Shown: positions 34,609 through 42,683, counted from the first letter of the stretch. The stretch is DNA of 64,000 nt from Actinomycetaceae bacterium (GCA_030532405.1 JAUNLF010000002.1:62001-126000); one strand, 5' to 3'. Program-made: numbers and translations. The notes: a model not told the origin generated them from the sequence alone.

Positions 34609-35862
34609 TTATCGGCCGTTGACTACTGCAAGTGAGCTTGGTGTTCCATCGACCTCAAATGATTCAATTTCGTCGGCGGACAGGTTGATGCGGTGGACCT
34701 TGTTGTTTTGCGGTTCGGAGATGAAAACAAACTTGGTTGCCTGGCTCTCGCCTGCCGCCATCATGGGCATGACGCCGCCGTGACCTTCGGGCTTTGTCCA
34801 ACCGTCCATGATGTTGAACTCCTTGGTGGTTTTGCCGTCGTTGTCGAGTGCGCGCAGTTTGCCGTCGGTGCCGAACACTGCAAAACCGCCGCCCGGTAGG
34901 CTGACCCGGTTGGTGAAGGCGGATGGGAAGTCAATCACCGATGCCTCACTACCCTTGACTAAAAGTAGGGAATCTTCAGCCCAATCGCCCAGGAACGCGC
35001 TACCGTCCTGGTTGGCCACAATCGCACCGACGCGTTCGCCGGAGTCGTCCGGAGACTTAATGATCGTCTCCTTGTCGCCATCTACGCGCAGGATTGAATC
35101 CGCGCAGCCAAAAATGGCAGTGTTTTCAAAAACAACCTCGCCGTGCATTCGGGGGCATTTGAACTCATTGAGGACGTTGTTGGATTCGTCGAGTAGCTCC
35201 ATGGAGTCGGACATCTCTTCGCCCTTCTTGGACAGCAGGACTTGCCCGTTCATAAGGGGGACGGCCACGCCGTGGTGAGGGGCGCTCGACTTTAGTTCAA
35301 CGCCGCTGAAATCGTCCTCGGCAAGCTGGTCGGGAGTCAAGATTAGGGCGCGAGCGTCGCCGTCGAAGTAGAGTGCGGTGACTCCGGTCGCGTCGTTGCC
35401 AACCACGTGGGTGGGTTTGGTTCCTTCTATCGGGGAGTCCGCAACTGATGGTGCTGACCGGTAGTAGTGCACGTGATCACCGTGAGGCTTCGTCCAAGAT
35501 CCACCATCGATCACGTCAATCTTGTTTGCTTTGCCCTGCACGGCCATGACGTGGCGGTCGTCGCCTGCAGTGGTGAGCGTGGGGCGTCCTCCAAGATCAA
35601 AAGAATCGATTGGAGTCATGTCGTAATCGAGGACGGTTACGCCGGTCTCGGTTGAAACTGCGAGGCGAGCGAGCTTCTCGTAGGCCTCTTCTGCGGTTTT
35701 GTCGACGCCCGGGTTGTGGTCGCCGTGTTCCGCGTGGGCGTCAGATTCGGCGTGGCTGGCGTGGTCGTGCGACTCGGCCGCTGTGTTTGAGGGCGAACAT
35801 GCGGACAGTGGAACCGTGAAGGCAGCTACGGCTGCCAGGGCTAGTGTTACTTTTTTCTTCAT
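34609..35862 (-). CDS. aztD: Zinc-binding beta-propeller lipoprotein (AztD-like)
   Basis: Exported protein of about 417 residues. After a lipoprotein signal (LSAC-S) comes a His/Asp-rich segment (SHDHASHAESDAHAEHGDH) able to bind several metal ions, then a beta-propeller-like body with more His pairs (KPHGDHVHYY, SSAPHHGVAV, PEGHGGVMPM). This matches AztD zinc metallochaperones, which pass zinc to a binding protein of an ABC importer. The start ATG 35862 is chosen because the upstream ATG 35895 lies inside a Zur-like operator. No zinc importer gene is adjacent, so the acceptor must be elsewhere. Confidence 0.8.
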   Translation of the reverse strand: MKKKVTLALAAVAAFTVPLSACSPSNTAAESHDHASHAESDAHAEHGDHNPGVDKTAEEAYEKLARLAVSTETGVTVLDYDMTPIDSFDLGGRPTLTTAGDDRHVMAVQGKANKIDVIDGGSWTKPHGDHVHYYRSAPSVADSPIEGTKPTHVVGNDATGVTALYFDGDARALILTPDQLAEDDFSGVELKSSAPHHGVAVPLMNGQVLLSKKGEEMSDSMELLDESNNVLNEFKCPRMHGEVVFENTAIFGCADSILRVDGDKETIIKSPDDSGERVGAIVANQDGSAFLGDWAEDSLLLVKGSEASVIDFPSAFTNRVSLPGGGFAVFGTDGKLRALDNDGKTTKEFNIMDGWTKPEGHGGVMPMMAAGESQATKFVFISEPQNNKVHRINLSADEIESFEVDGTPSSLAVVNGR

Positions 35863-35876
35863 CACGCAGTAAAGCA

Positions 35877-35897
35877 TAATGAGAACCGCTATCATTA
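35877..35897. promoter_or_regulatory. Zur-like operator upstream of the AztD-like gene
   Basis: A 21-bp imperfect palindrome with TAATGA (35877-35882) and TCATTA (35892-35897) arms and the GAxAxC-type interior of actinobacterial Zur boxes. A TTTACT -10 box (35873-35868, minus strand) lies 5 nt before the start codon. Repression under zinc sufficiency is inferred. Confidence 0.6.
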
Positions 35898-35996
35898 AGC
35901 AACTTGGGGATAGTGACGTGGGTTACTTCGGATTTGCTGCATTTCCGCATTGCGGCAACTTTTGAGGCTCCTTGCGTGCGCTGGGATGATAGCTGG

Positions 35997-37643
35997 GTGA
36001 ATGATTCGAAGTACCCAGGAGGGCGTGCCGGCGACCGTAGCGACCGGCAGGCCGGGCGCGTGCAAGATGGTACCGGTTCGACGTGGCCGGCTGGCTTGTC
36101 GAGTAAAGACGCGAACGCCCCAGCTGAAGCGGTCGCGAAACCGCGGCAAATCCAAGTTGCAGAGTTCGACTCGGTACGCCAAGCCAGCATGTGGCGCAGG
36201 CACGGAGCCGCCGAAGCAACCAGACGCCTCACCGCCGTGCTGCGCACAGCAATCCTCCTCGGCGACGAACTCACAATCGACCGAAACCAACTACTAGACG
36301 GCATCTATTTCCTCGCCCTTGGGCCGCAGGGCATCGCCCGTGAGCTAGGCCTCAGCCCAGATTCGATCTTGCCGATAAAGGTCAAGTGCCAGCCCGAACC
36401 CGCCACAAATGAGGAGACCCCAAGCCGCGCGGACCGCCGCGTGCCCGCACTACGCGGAGCGAGCGCCGGCGGGGGAGACCTTATCAACATTGATTTACAG
36501 CTTGAAAAAGTGCGTTCCGATGACTTCTTGCAGGCGTCGTCCGCGCGCATGGCAACAATGGCGGAGGCGACCCCTAACGACTGGCTCTGCGCGCCCATCG
36601 GAGAGAACTGGGTGCGCGGCGCGGGCCTCACCAACTTTGCAACCAATCTCAGCGTGAGCCGCATCGAAGCCCTCATTGAGGAAGCGCAGGAGGCGTGGGC
36701 AGGGGCAATGCTCGACGGGCGCGTGGCGGTAGACCGCTGGGATCGCGGCGCTAAAGGTGCTCCGCTCGACGTGCCCGGTGCGTTGAGAGAACGATTCTCC
36801 GATGAGGAGGAGCCGCGCCCGCTTGCCCGCTTTGTACTTGCGCAAAACACGAACTTCCGCAAAGAAATGACCGGCCGAGTCTACGAGTGGATGACGACCC
36901 CTCAAGCCCGCAATGGAGGGGGCGAAACGACGTGGCATGAGGCGCGCATGGCGATGGACATGTGGTCGCGCGCCTACTACCGGGCGATCGCCGAGCAAGA
37001 CGGGGCCATGTTCCTGTCGTTCTACGACAACACTTTCAAGACCGGCAACGAGGCTCTGGCCGCGCAATACGGGCTCGCACTGCCGAGGCGGTCGCGGTGG
37101 GAACGCCTGCGCGAGCGGCTGTTCACAGGCCGAAAGCAAGCGCGTGCAGAGGATGCTGGCTCCTCGTCGGCGAATGGCTCGCGCAGGGTGATTGAAGTAC
37201 GCAAGGCGGAAACGATCCGAATCGAGGGCGAGATCCTGGACCACATGCTCGTGATCGCGCCGCCCGTGTTCGCGCAACTCTACCCGCTCACGCGCGGCGC
37301 GGCGCACAGGCTGATCCAACAGGGCGAGCAGCAGGCGATGTTCGACGTTGCATACGCGGCGAGGGAGGCGGTGCGAGAGCCAGAAACTCACGCACACAGG
37401 AGGTTCGTGACGCTGATGAGGGTCGCGTCGATGACTGTGCTTGCCGTCGTGATCGCGTTGCTGGGTGTGGCGATGGATTTGACGCAGATGTCTAGGGGCG
37501 GGCAGGTATTTTCCGTTGCCGTTGCAGGTATTCTTGGTGTGATTGCGGGGCTACCGTGGGATGATCTCGCGGAGCTGATGAGGCTACGTGGTTCCGCGAT
37601 GACTGCAACTCTCACTGTGAGCAATGAGGGCGGCCAGCGGTGA
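35997..37643 (+). CDS. Hypothetical protein with two C-terminal membrane helices
   Basis: A large protein (about 548 residues from GTG 35997; GTG/ATG starts upstream at 35904 are less likely because they extend into a low-complexity, non-conserved-looking region). The bulk is cytoplasmic and rich in Arg, Ala and Glu, with helical stretches such as AAEATRRLTAVLRTAILLGDEL. Two hydrophobic helices lie near the end (SMTVLAVVIALLGVAM and FSVAVAGILGVIAGLPW). No enzyme motif is recognised. It is followed 28 bases later by a NUDIX gene with a strong AAGGAGG, so the two may be cotranscribed. Confidence 0.65.
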   Translation: MNDSKYPGGRAGDRSDRQAGRVQDGTGSTWPAGLSSKDANAPAEAVAKPRQIQVAEFDSVRQASMWRRHGAAEATRRLTAVLRTAILLGDELTIDRNQLLDGIYFLALGPQGIARELGLSPDSILPIKVKCQPEPATNEETPSRADRRVPALRGASAGGGDLINIDLQLEKVRSDDFLQASSARMATMAEATPNDWLCAPIGENWVRGAGLTNFATNLSVSRIEALIEEAQEAWAGAMLDGRVAVDRWDRGAKGAPLDVPGALRERFSDEEEPRPLARFVLAQNTNFRKEMTGRVYEWMTTPQARNGGGETTWHEARMAMDMWSRAYYRAIAEQDGAMFLSFYDNTFKTGNEALAAQYGLALPRRSRWERLRERLFTGRKQARAEDAGSSSANGSRRVIEVRKAETIRIEGEILDHMLVIAPPVFAQLYPLTRGAAHRLIQQGEQQAMFDVAYAAREAVREPETHAHRRFVTLMRVASMTVLAVVIALLGVAMDLTQMSRGGQVFSVAVAGILGVIAGLPWDDLAELMRLRGSAMTATLTVSNEGGQR

Positions 37644-37671
37644 GGGTTGTTAAAGATGAAGGAGGCGGCTG

Positions 37672-38202
37672 ATGGCTAAATGGGAACTGGAGTGGAAGGC
37701 GCCGGAGTTCCCGGTGCGTGTAGAAAGCGCTCTGACCCCCAGCCCTGCCGGCGGGTCCCACAAGCAGTATCGGGTTACGGTTGGGGACGCCGCGTTTGCG
37801 GGCGCCGTTGCCGTGCTGAGCGCGCGTGACACCGGGCGGATCCTGCTGGTGCGACAAGAGCGCATACGCCTTGAGCGTCATCTTTGGGAGTTGCCGCGCG
37901 GCATGGCTGAACTAGCCGACTCCGGCCCGGTCCAGACTGCCCTGCGTGAACTCCACGAGGAGACGGGAATCCGCGCCGAGAGCGGCGAATATTTGGGCAT
38001 GATTTTCCCCGATTCGGGGTTCCTCACCTCCGAAATCGCAGTCGTCCGAGTAATTATTGACCGTGAGGACGTGACCCTGGATGCTCGCGACGGCGAGATC
38101 GACGATCAGCGCTGGTTCTCCGAAGGTGAGCTAGGGCGCCTCATTGCACAGGGTGAACTTCGCGACGCCATCAGTCTTGCCGCACTCGCGGTAGCGCTCT
38201 AG
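37672..38202 (+). CDS. NUDIX hydrolase (ADP-ribose pyrophosphatase-like)
   Basis: A 176-residue NUDIX protein of the ADP-ribose/NDP-sugar type (LPRGMAEL preceding the box). The box reads G-MAELAD-SGPVQTAL-RELHEETGI, which has one extra residue and Asp/Ser in place of the usual first Glu, but keeps the REx2EExG core. A good ribosome site AAGGAGG lies 6-12 nt upstream. A GC-rich hairpin (38207-38236) follows. Confidence 0.9.
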   Translation: MAKWELEWKAPEFPVRVESALTPSPAGGSHKQYRVTVGDAAFAGAVAVLSARDTGRILLVRQERIRLERHLWELPRGMAELADSGPVQTALRELHEETGIRAESGEYLGMIFPDSGFLTSEIAVVRVIIDREDVTLDARDGEIDDQRWFSEGELGRLIAQGELRDAISLAALAVAL

Positions 38203-38206
38203 GCAG

Positions 38207-38236
38207 GCGGGCGGTTGCAACCGCGCACCCGCCCGC
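38207..38236 (+). terminator. GC-rich hairpin after the NUDIX gene
   Basis: GCGGGCGG (38207-38214) pairs with CCGCCCGC (38229-38236), with the inner palindrome GCGGTTGCAACCGC (38211-38224). No T-run is present. Confidence 0.5.
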
Positions 38237-38284
38237 ACTACGTTACAAGTTTAGGTGCGCCCGCCGTGACGCTACCATGAGGGC

Positions 38285-38956
38285 ATGTCTGATTCGTGTG
38301 TGGCAAGAGTGCCGATCTTTTCGCAGCTGACACCTGAGCAGCAAGACGCCGTCGCCTTGTTGGCCCGCCCCGTGCGCGTTAAAACGGGTGATCGTCTTTT
38401 CATGCAGGGTGAACGCAACGCGCCACTCATCGTCGTGCACCGCGGAGCCGTGAAACTCGTACGAACCGCCGCCGATGGCCGCGAACGAGTCGTCCGCGTA
38501 CTTCACGAAGGCGAGTTCAGTGGCGAAGCAACCCTGCTCACGGGAGCTCGACCCGAACACGAGGCAGTGGCCCTCGAAGATGTTGAAGCTTGCTCGTTTC
38601 GTCGTGAAGACTTCGCAAAACTACTCGCAGAACACCCGCAGGTCGGACTTTCGATGATGGGAGTCCTCTCTCGCAGGCTCCAAGAATCCCAAGACCTGCT
38701 CGACCAGGTTACTAGCCGCAGCGTTGACGTACGGATCGCGAACTACCTGCTCAGCCTCGAAGCCGAACCTGTTGGTGACGACATTCGCGTCACCTTCCCG
38801 GTTCTAAAAAAGGACGTCGCCTCGCTGCTTGGCACCACGCCGGAAAGCCTGTCCAGAGCCCTGAAACGCCTAACCCGCCGAGGGCTTATCACCCCCGACG
38901 GGTCAGGAATCATCTTGTTAGATATGGACGGTCTCATCGCGCTTGCTGACGAGTAG
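38285..38956 (+). CDS. Crp/Fnr family regulator, FLP-like two-Cys type
   Basis: A 223-residue regulator with an N-terminal cyclic-nucleotide-type beta-roll (FxQGERNAPLIVVHRGAVKLVR) and a C-terminal helix-turn-helix whose recognition helix contains E-S-L-S-R (PESLSRALKRL), the E..SR pattern that reads TTGA half-sites. It has only two Cys, at positions 5 and 103. The lactobacillus FLP protein uses Cys5 and Cys102 for a redox disulfide switch, so an equivalent switch is inferred. A TACCAT -10 box lies 6 nt before the ATG (leaderless). It is convergent and overlaps the metal ATPase gene by 39 bases. Confidence 0.88.
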   Translation: MSDSCVARVPIFSQLTPEQQDAVALLARPVRVKTGDRLFMQGERNAPLIVVHRGAVKLVRTAADGRERVVRVLHEGEFSGEATLLTGARPEHEAVALEDVEACSFRREDFAKLLAEHPQVGLSMMGVLSRRLQESQDLLDQVTSRSVDVRIANYLLSLEAEPVGDDIRVTFPVLKKDVASLLGTTPESLSRALKRLTRRGLITPDGSGIILLDMDGLIALADE

Positions 38957-40819
38957 CGAAGCGGAGGGCGTGGAGGGAATCATCTCGATGTCTTTAGGCC
39001 TCCACCTTGGCAGGCGAAGCGCGTTCAAGATGACAGCCAACACGCTTGCTTCGTGCACGAGCATGCCGATCGACATGCCAACCCTCTCGAATACGACACC
39101 CGTGAGCAGTAGTGCAACGGTAGCCAGTGCGATCACAGTATTTTGCGTCATTAGGCGGAAAGTCTGCTTCGCAAGGCGCTGCGCGTGAGCCAACTGATCC
39201 AGGCGGTTACCAGCCAAAACCACGTCCGCAGTCTCCACGGAGACGCCCGTGCCAGCACCCATCGCGATTCCAACATTCGCAGTGGCAAGTGCCGGCGCGT
39301 CGTTTAGGCCGTCACCAACCATGGCGACGTTTGCGCCCTCATCAACCATTTTTTGAACGTGCGCAACCTTGTCTTGCGGCAACAGTTGAGCGTGAAACTC
39401 ATCAATACCAGCGATCTTCGCGATGTGAGCGGCCGCTCGCGGGTTGTCGCCCGTCAGCATCACGATTCGCTTAATGCCTCCGCGGTGCAAAGCGGCCATG
39501 GCCTGCGCGGCGCCCGGACGCAACTCGTCCGAGATCGCTACGAATCCGAGCACCCGTCCGTTTTCCAAAACGTAGGAGACGGTTGCGCCCTGAGACTCCA
39601 TAGCAGTCGCCTCATCGATGAATGAATCTGGGACCGACAATCCCTCTAGTGCGCGCGCGGACCCGACCGTGATTTCGCGGCCATTTACGAGGCCGGTGAT
39701 GCCAACTCCGCGGGTGACCTCCACCTGCTCGGGGTCGGATAGCGCAAGGTCCTCAGCTTCAGCAGCTGCGACGATGGCCCTCGCGAGGGGGTGCTCGGAG
39801 GCGAGCTCCAGCGAACCGGCAGCGAAAAGCAGATCGCTTTCGGAACCGACGAGCGTCCTGACCGCGGAGACCTGCGGGGCGCCCTGCGTGAGCGTACCCG
39901 TCTTGTCGACAACAACCGTGTCTGCTTTCGCGAGGCGTTCGACAGCGTCACCACCCTTCAGGATTACGCCGCGCCTGGCGCCGTTACCGATTCCCGCAAC
40001 GATTGCGACGGGGGTTGCGATTACGAGCGCGCCCGGACATGCGATCACCAAGAACGTGAGTGCAAGTTCAACGTTTTGCGTTATGAGGCCGAAAATGATT
40101 GCAGCAACAATGATTGCAGGCGTGTAGATCGACGCGAACTTATCGAGAAACTGTTGGCGCGGAGCCTTAGCATCTTGAGCGTCCTCAACGAGTTCAATAA
40201 TTTTCGCGTACGTCGTGTCGTCGCCCACCTTGCTCGGGCGAACCTTCAGGAAACCATTTTCCAGCGTAGTTCCGGCGAAAACCTCATCGTCAATACTGCG
40301 TTCCACAGGTACGGGCTCGCCTGTGATGGCGGCCTGCTGCAGGTGGCCTTCGCCCTCAATAATGGTTCCATCAACGGGAACGGAGTCGCCCGCCTTGATA
40401 ATGACAACGTCATCAAGCGTGATGTCGTCGACTTCGACCTCAACTTCCTTACCATCGCGGAAAAGACGGGCGGTAGTTGGGGCGGCCTCCACCAGTTCAC
40501 GCACAGACGTGCGCGTGCGCTCCAGAGAACGCTGCTCCAGATACGCACCAAAAAGGAAGAGGAACGCGACAACACTGGACTCCACATATTCGCCGATAAT
40601 GAGGGCGCCTATGACCGCGATGGTAACCAGCAGGTCGATCGAAAACGTGCGGTAGCGAAGTGCGCTGATTGCTTTTTTGGCGATTGGCAGGCCTGCAACA
40701 AACGATGCTGCAATCAAAGCCCAATCCTGGGCCACAGGAAAACCCGCAGCCCAGGCGCCAAACCCCACCAGCAACAAGATGCCAGCTACCAGAGTTAGGT
40801 GTTTGGTTTGAATCTTCAC
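38918..40819 (-). CDS. Heavy-metal-translocating P1B-type ATPase
   Basis: A 633-residue metal pump with no N-terminal metal-binding domain. It shows the actuator TGEP, the phosphorylation site DKTGTLT, the GDGLNDAPAL hinge motif and about eight helices. The transmembrane metal motif is CPG (ACPGALVIATP) rather than CPC, a variant that makes the metal uncertain (zinc, cobalt or copper). It follows the HMA chaperone gene by 2 bases on the same strand. A Crp/Fnr-type box lies upstream of the pair. The stop overlaps the 3' end of the convergent Crp/Fnr regulator gene. Confidence 0.93.
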   Translation of the reverse strand: MKIQTKHLTLVAGILLLVGFGAWAAGFPVAQDWALIAASFVAGLPIAKKAISALRYRTFSIDLLVTIAVIGALIIGEYVESSVVAFLFLFGAYLEQRSLERTRTSVRELVEAAPTTARLFRDGKEVEVEVDDITLDDVVIIKAGDSVPVDGTIIEGEGHLQQAAITGEPVPVERSIDDEVFAGTTLENGFLKVRPSKVGDDTTYAKIIELVEDAQDAKAPRQQFLDKFASIYTPAIIVAAIIFGLITQNVELALTFLVIACPGALVIATPVAIVAGIGNGARRGVILKGGDAVERLAKADTVVVDKTGTLTQGAPQVSAVRTLVGSESDLLFAAGSLELASEHPLARAIVAAAEAEDLALSDPEQVEVTRGVGITGLVNGREITVGSARALEGLSVPDSFIDEATAMESQGATVSYVLENGRVLGFVAISDELRPGAAQAMAALHRGGIKRIVMLTGDNPRAAAHIAKIAGIDEFHAQLLPQDKVAHVQKMVDEGANVAMVGDGLNDAPALATANVGIAMGAGTGVSVETADVVLAGNRLDQLAHAQRLAKQTFRLMTQNTVIALATVALLLTGVVFERVGMSIGMLVHEASVLAVILNALRLPRWRPKDIEMIPSTPSASLLVSKRDETVHI

Positions 40820-40821
40820 GA

Positions 40822-41043
40822 TTACTTAACCTTGGTCTTCAGAACCGGGTAGCCAAGGTCGTTAATGATCTTGCCAATGGCTTCTGCGCTTACCTGCGCC
40901 TCATCGAAGTTGACCTTCACGCGCGAGGAGTTGAAGCCGACATCGACGCCGTCAACACCGTCGAGGCGACCAACAGCGGTCTCGATCTTCTTAATGCAAG
41001 ACGGGCAGGTGAACGGTTCGGTGGAGTAGGTTGCAAGCGACAT
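40822..41043 (-). CDS. HMA-domain metallochaperone (CopZ-like)
   Basis: A 73-residue ferredoxin-like metal-binding protein with one C-P-S-C site (FTCPSCIKKIETAVG) and the usual GVDxVDVGFNSSRVKV strand. It would deliver metal to the ATPase encoded 2 bases downstream. The start ATG 41043 has AAAGG about 10 nt upstream; longer frames upstream lack support. The pair is preceded by a class-II-spaced Crp/Fnr box. Confidence 0.92.
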   Translation of the reverse strand: MSLATYSTEPFTCPSCIKKIETAVGRLDGVDGVDVGFNSSRVKVNFDEAQVSAEAIGKIINDLGYPVLKTKVK

Positions 41044-41133
41044 GATTATCGACCTTTCAATCAGGTGGCACTCTCTTATTTCCCTTAGGTGCCTCGGTTG
41101 ATTATCAGTAAACTCGCTTCCTTTCGGCCGCGC

Positions 41134-41149
41134 CTTGACGCACGTCAAG
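41134..41149. promoter_or_regulatory. Crp/Fnr-type operator of the chaperone-ATPase operon
   Basis: Perfect 7-2-7 palindrome CTTGACGCACGTCAAG, i.e. TTGAC-N4-GTCAA, the half-site read by E..SR-type Crp/Fnr proteins. On the minus strand a -10 box TTTACT (41112-41107) puts the site centre near -41.5, the class II activator position. Confidence 0.68.
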
Positions 41150-41568
41150 CCGGTGCTAGCCAGGCCTGATTTCTTTACAGCAGTCGACGGAAAATCTACT
41201 GTAACAATCTTCCAGTACTTTCCAGTAGGTGTTCCAGTATGTTCTAGTAAATGTTTCAGTAGATTTTCGAGGGTGTGCTTCGTTGCCCGCGATGCGAGGC
41301 TTCACGGTCGTACTTTTTAGCGGAATCTAGCGGAAACTGTGCCTAGGCATGGAAGTTTTCTGGCGCAGCACGGCGAGGTTCAAGCGCAAAAAATCTACTG
41401 TAACAATGTTGCAGTACTTTCCAGTAGGTGTTCCAGTAAATGTTTCAGTAGCCACCCACGGGTGAAGTGCGCTGGCGTGCGCGAACGTAGCCACCCGCGC
41501 GCACGAGGGGGCCGGGCGTACGCAGGCTGCCCCGAGCACGAGAAGGCCAGGCGTCTGGCGCGCGTGTA
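41150..41568. repeat. Repeat-rich gene-free gap with phased TACTGGAA arrays
   Basis: This gap between the metal operon and ppx has no convincing gene. It holds two copies of a 60-75-bp element (41191-41267 and 41390-41450). On the minus strand each contains four or five TACTGGAA-like 8-mers spaced 10 or 12 nt. The first copy is bounded by an 11-bp inverted repeat, AAAATCTACTG (41191-41201) / CAGTAGATTTT (41257-41267). A further pair TAGCCACCC occurs at 41448 and 41488. The helical spacing suggests a protein-binding array. Confidence 0.8.
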
Positions 41569-41603
41569 AACGTGGGGGAGCGTGGCCCCCACGTTAGTTT
41601 TTT
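41569..41603 (+). terminator. Plus-strand terminator without an obvious plus-strand gene
   Basis: AACGTGGGGG (41569-41578) / CCCCCACGTT (41586-41595) with a 7-nt loop, then AG and TTTTTT (41598-41603). The T-run is on the plus strand, whereas ppx runs on the minus strand, so a transcript from the repeat region may end here. Confidence 0.8.
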
Positions 41604-41611
41604 GCTTTGTG

Positions 41612-42589
41612 TTACTGTTCTTCGCCGAGGCCGGCGAGGTCCAGCCCCGAAGATCGAGGTTGGGACTCCATCCTGTCTATGCGTTCAAGTAGTACGCCCT
41701 CGCGAAGTGCCCACGGGCAAATCTCAAGTTTCTTAACTTTGAACGCTTTCATTGCCTGCATGGCAACTTCGGCGCCCGCAACGATCTGATAGCTACGTTC
41801 CGGCGTGATGCCGGGAAGTTCAGTGCGCGCGGATGCGGGAATGCGTCCAAGCCGGTCAACCCAATCTTTGAGGTCGTTTTTGCTCATCCGGCGACGCTCT
41901 TCCGGCCCGACCACCGCAACTTGCTGGCCGGCAAGCCGTGCGAGTGACCTGAAGGTCTTAGAAGTGGCAACCACGTGGTCGGGTCTCTCTAGTTCCAAGA
42001 TCTGTTCTGCAAGGGGCGCCATGCGTTGCTTCACGTACTTGCGCAGATCCTTGATCTGGTCGCGAGTAGGAAGCTCACTGTCCAGGAACATCTTCGTGAG
42101 CCTTCCCGCGCCAAGCGGAATCGAGGCGACAAACTCGGGCTCCTCGTTAATACCCAGCGCGACCTCAAACGAGCCGCCCCCGATGTCCAGAACCATCAAC
42201 CTACCGGCGGCCCAACCGTGCCAGCGACGCGCAGCCAGGAAGGTCAGTTCGGCCTCCTCCTGCCCGGACAGCACCTTGAAACTAGTGCCGGCCTCGCCCT
42301 CCAAAATCTCCATCACTTCATCACCGTTAGGCGCTTCGCGGATCGCCGAAGTGATAATGCCCATCAGCTGGTCAACCTTGGAATCGCGCGCAAAAATCAC
42401 CGCGCGCCTAATCGCCGCAACCAGGGCCGACACGCCCTCGTCACTAATTCGGCCCTCATCGTCCATATACTGCATAAGACGCACCACGGACCGCTGATCC
42501 AAGAACGGGTCAGGGCGCACGCGTGCCTTCGCGTCAACCACCAGCAGGTGGACCGTGTTTGAACCGATATCTAAAACTCCAAGGCGCAT
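41612..42589 (-). CDS. ppx: Exopolyphosphatase / Ppx-GppA phosphatase
   Basis: Releases phosphate from polyphosphate ends or hydrolyses pppGpp. The 325-residue protein has the ASKHA phosphate loops DIGSNTVHLLVVDA and DIGGGSFEVALG and the length of the actinobacterial single-lobe Ppx proteins. The start ATG 42589 directly precedes the family N-terminus RLGVLDIG; the open frame extends 76 codons upstream but that part is not family-like. It complements ppk at 3.6 kb. Confidence 0.95.
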   Translation of the reverse strand: MRLGVLDIGSNTVHLLVVDAKARVRPDPFLDQRSVVRLMQYMDDEGRISDEGVSALVAAIRRAVIFARDSKVDQLMGIITSAIREAPNGDEVMEILEGEAGTSFKVLSGQEEAELTFLAARRWHGWAAGRLMVLDIGGGSFEVALGINEEPEFVASIPLGAGRLTKMFLDSELPTRDQIKDLRKYVKQRMAPLAEQILELERPDHVVATSKTFRSLARLAGQQVAVVGPEERRRMSKNDLKDWVDRLGRIPASARTELPGITPERSYQIVAGAEVAMQAMKAFKVKKLEICPWALREGVLLERIDRMESQPRSSGLDLAGLGEEQ

Positions 42590-42683
42590 AACCTCAATCG
42601 TATGTCCCAAGGACGCGGCCGAGGGAATTATGCAGACCTGAAGCTGGACACTTAACCAAAGGTTTGCAAAATCGTGACACACT

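Noticed and set aside
41339-41569. Open frame of 76 codons ending at the plus-strand terminator
   Set aside because: It runs through the non-coding repeat array and its codon use is unlike neighbours; the transcript is more likely non-coding if it exists.
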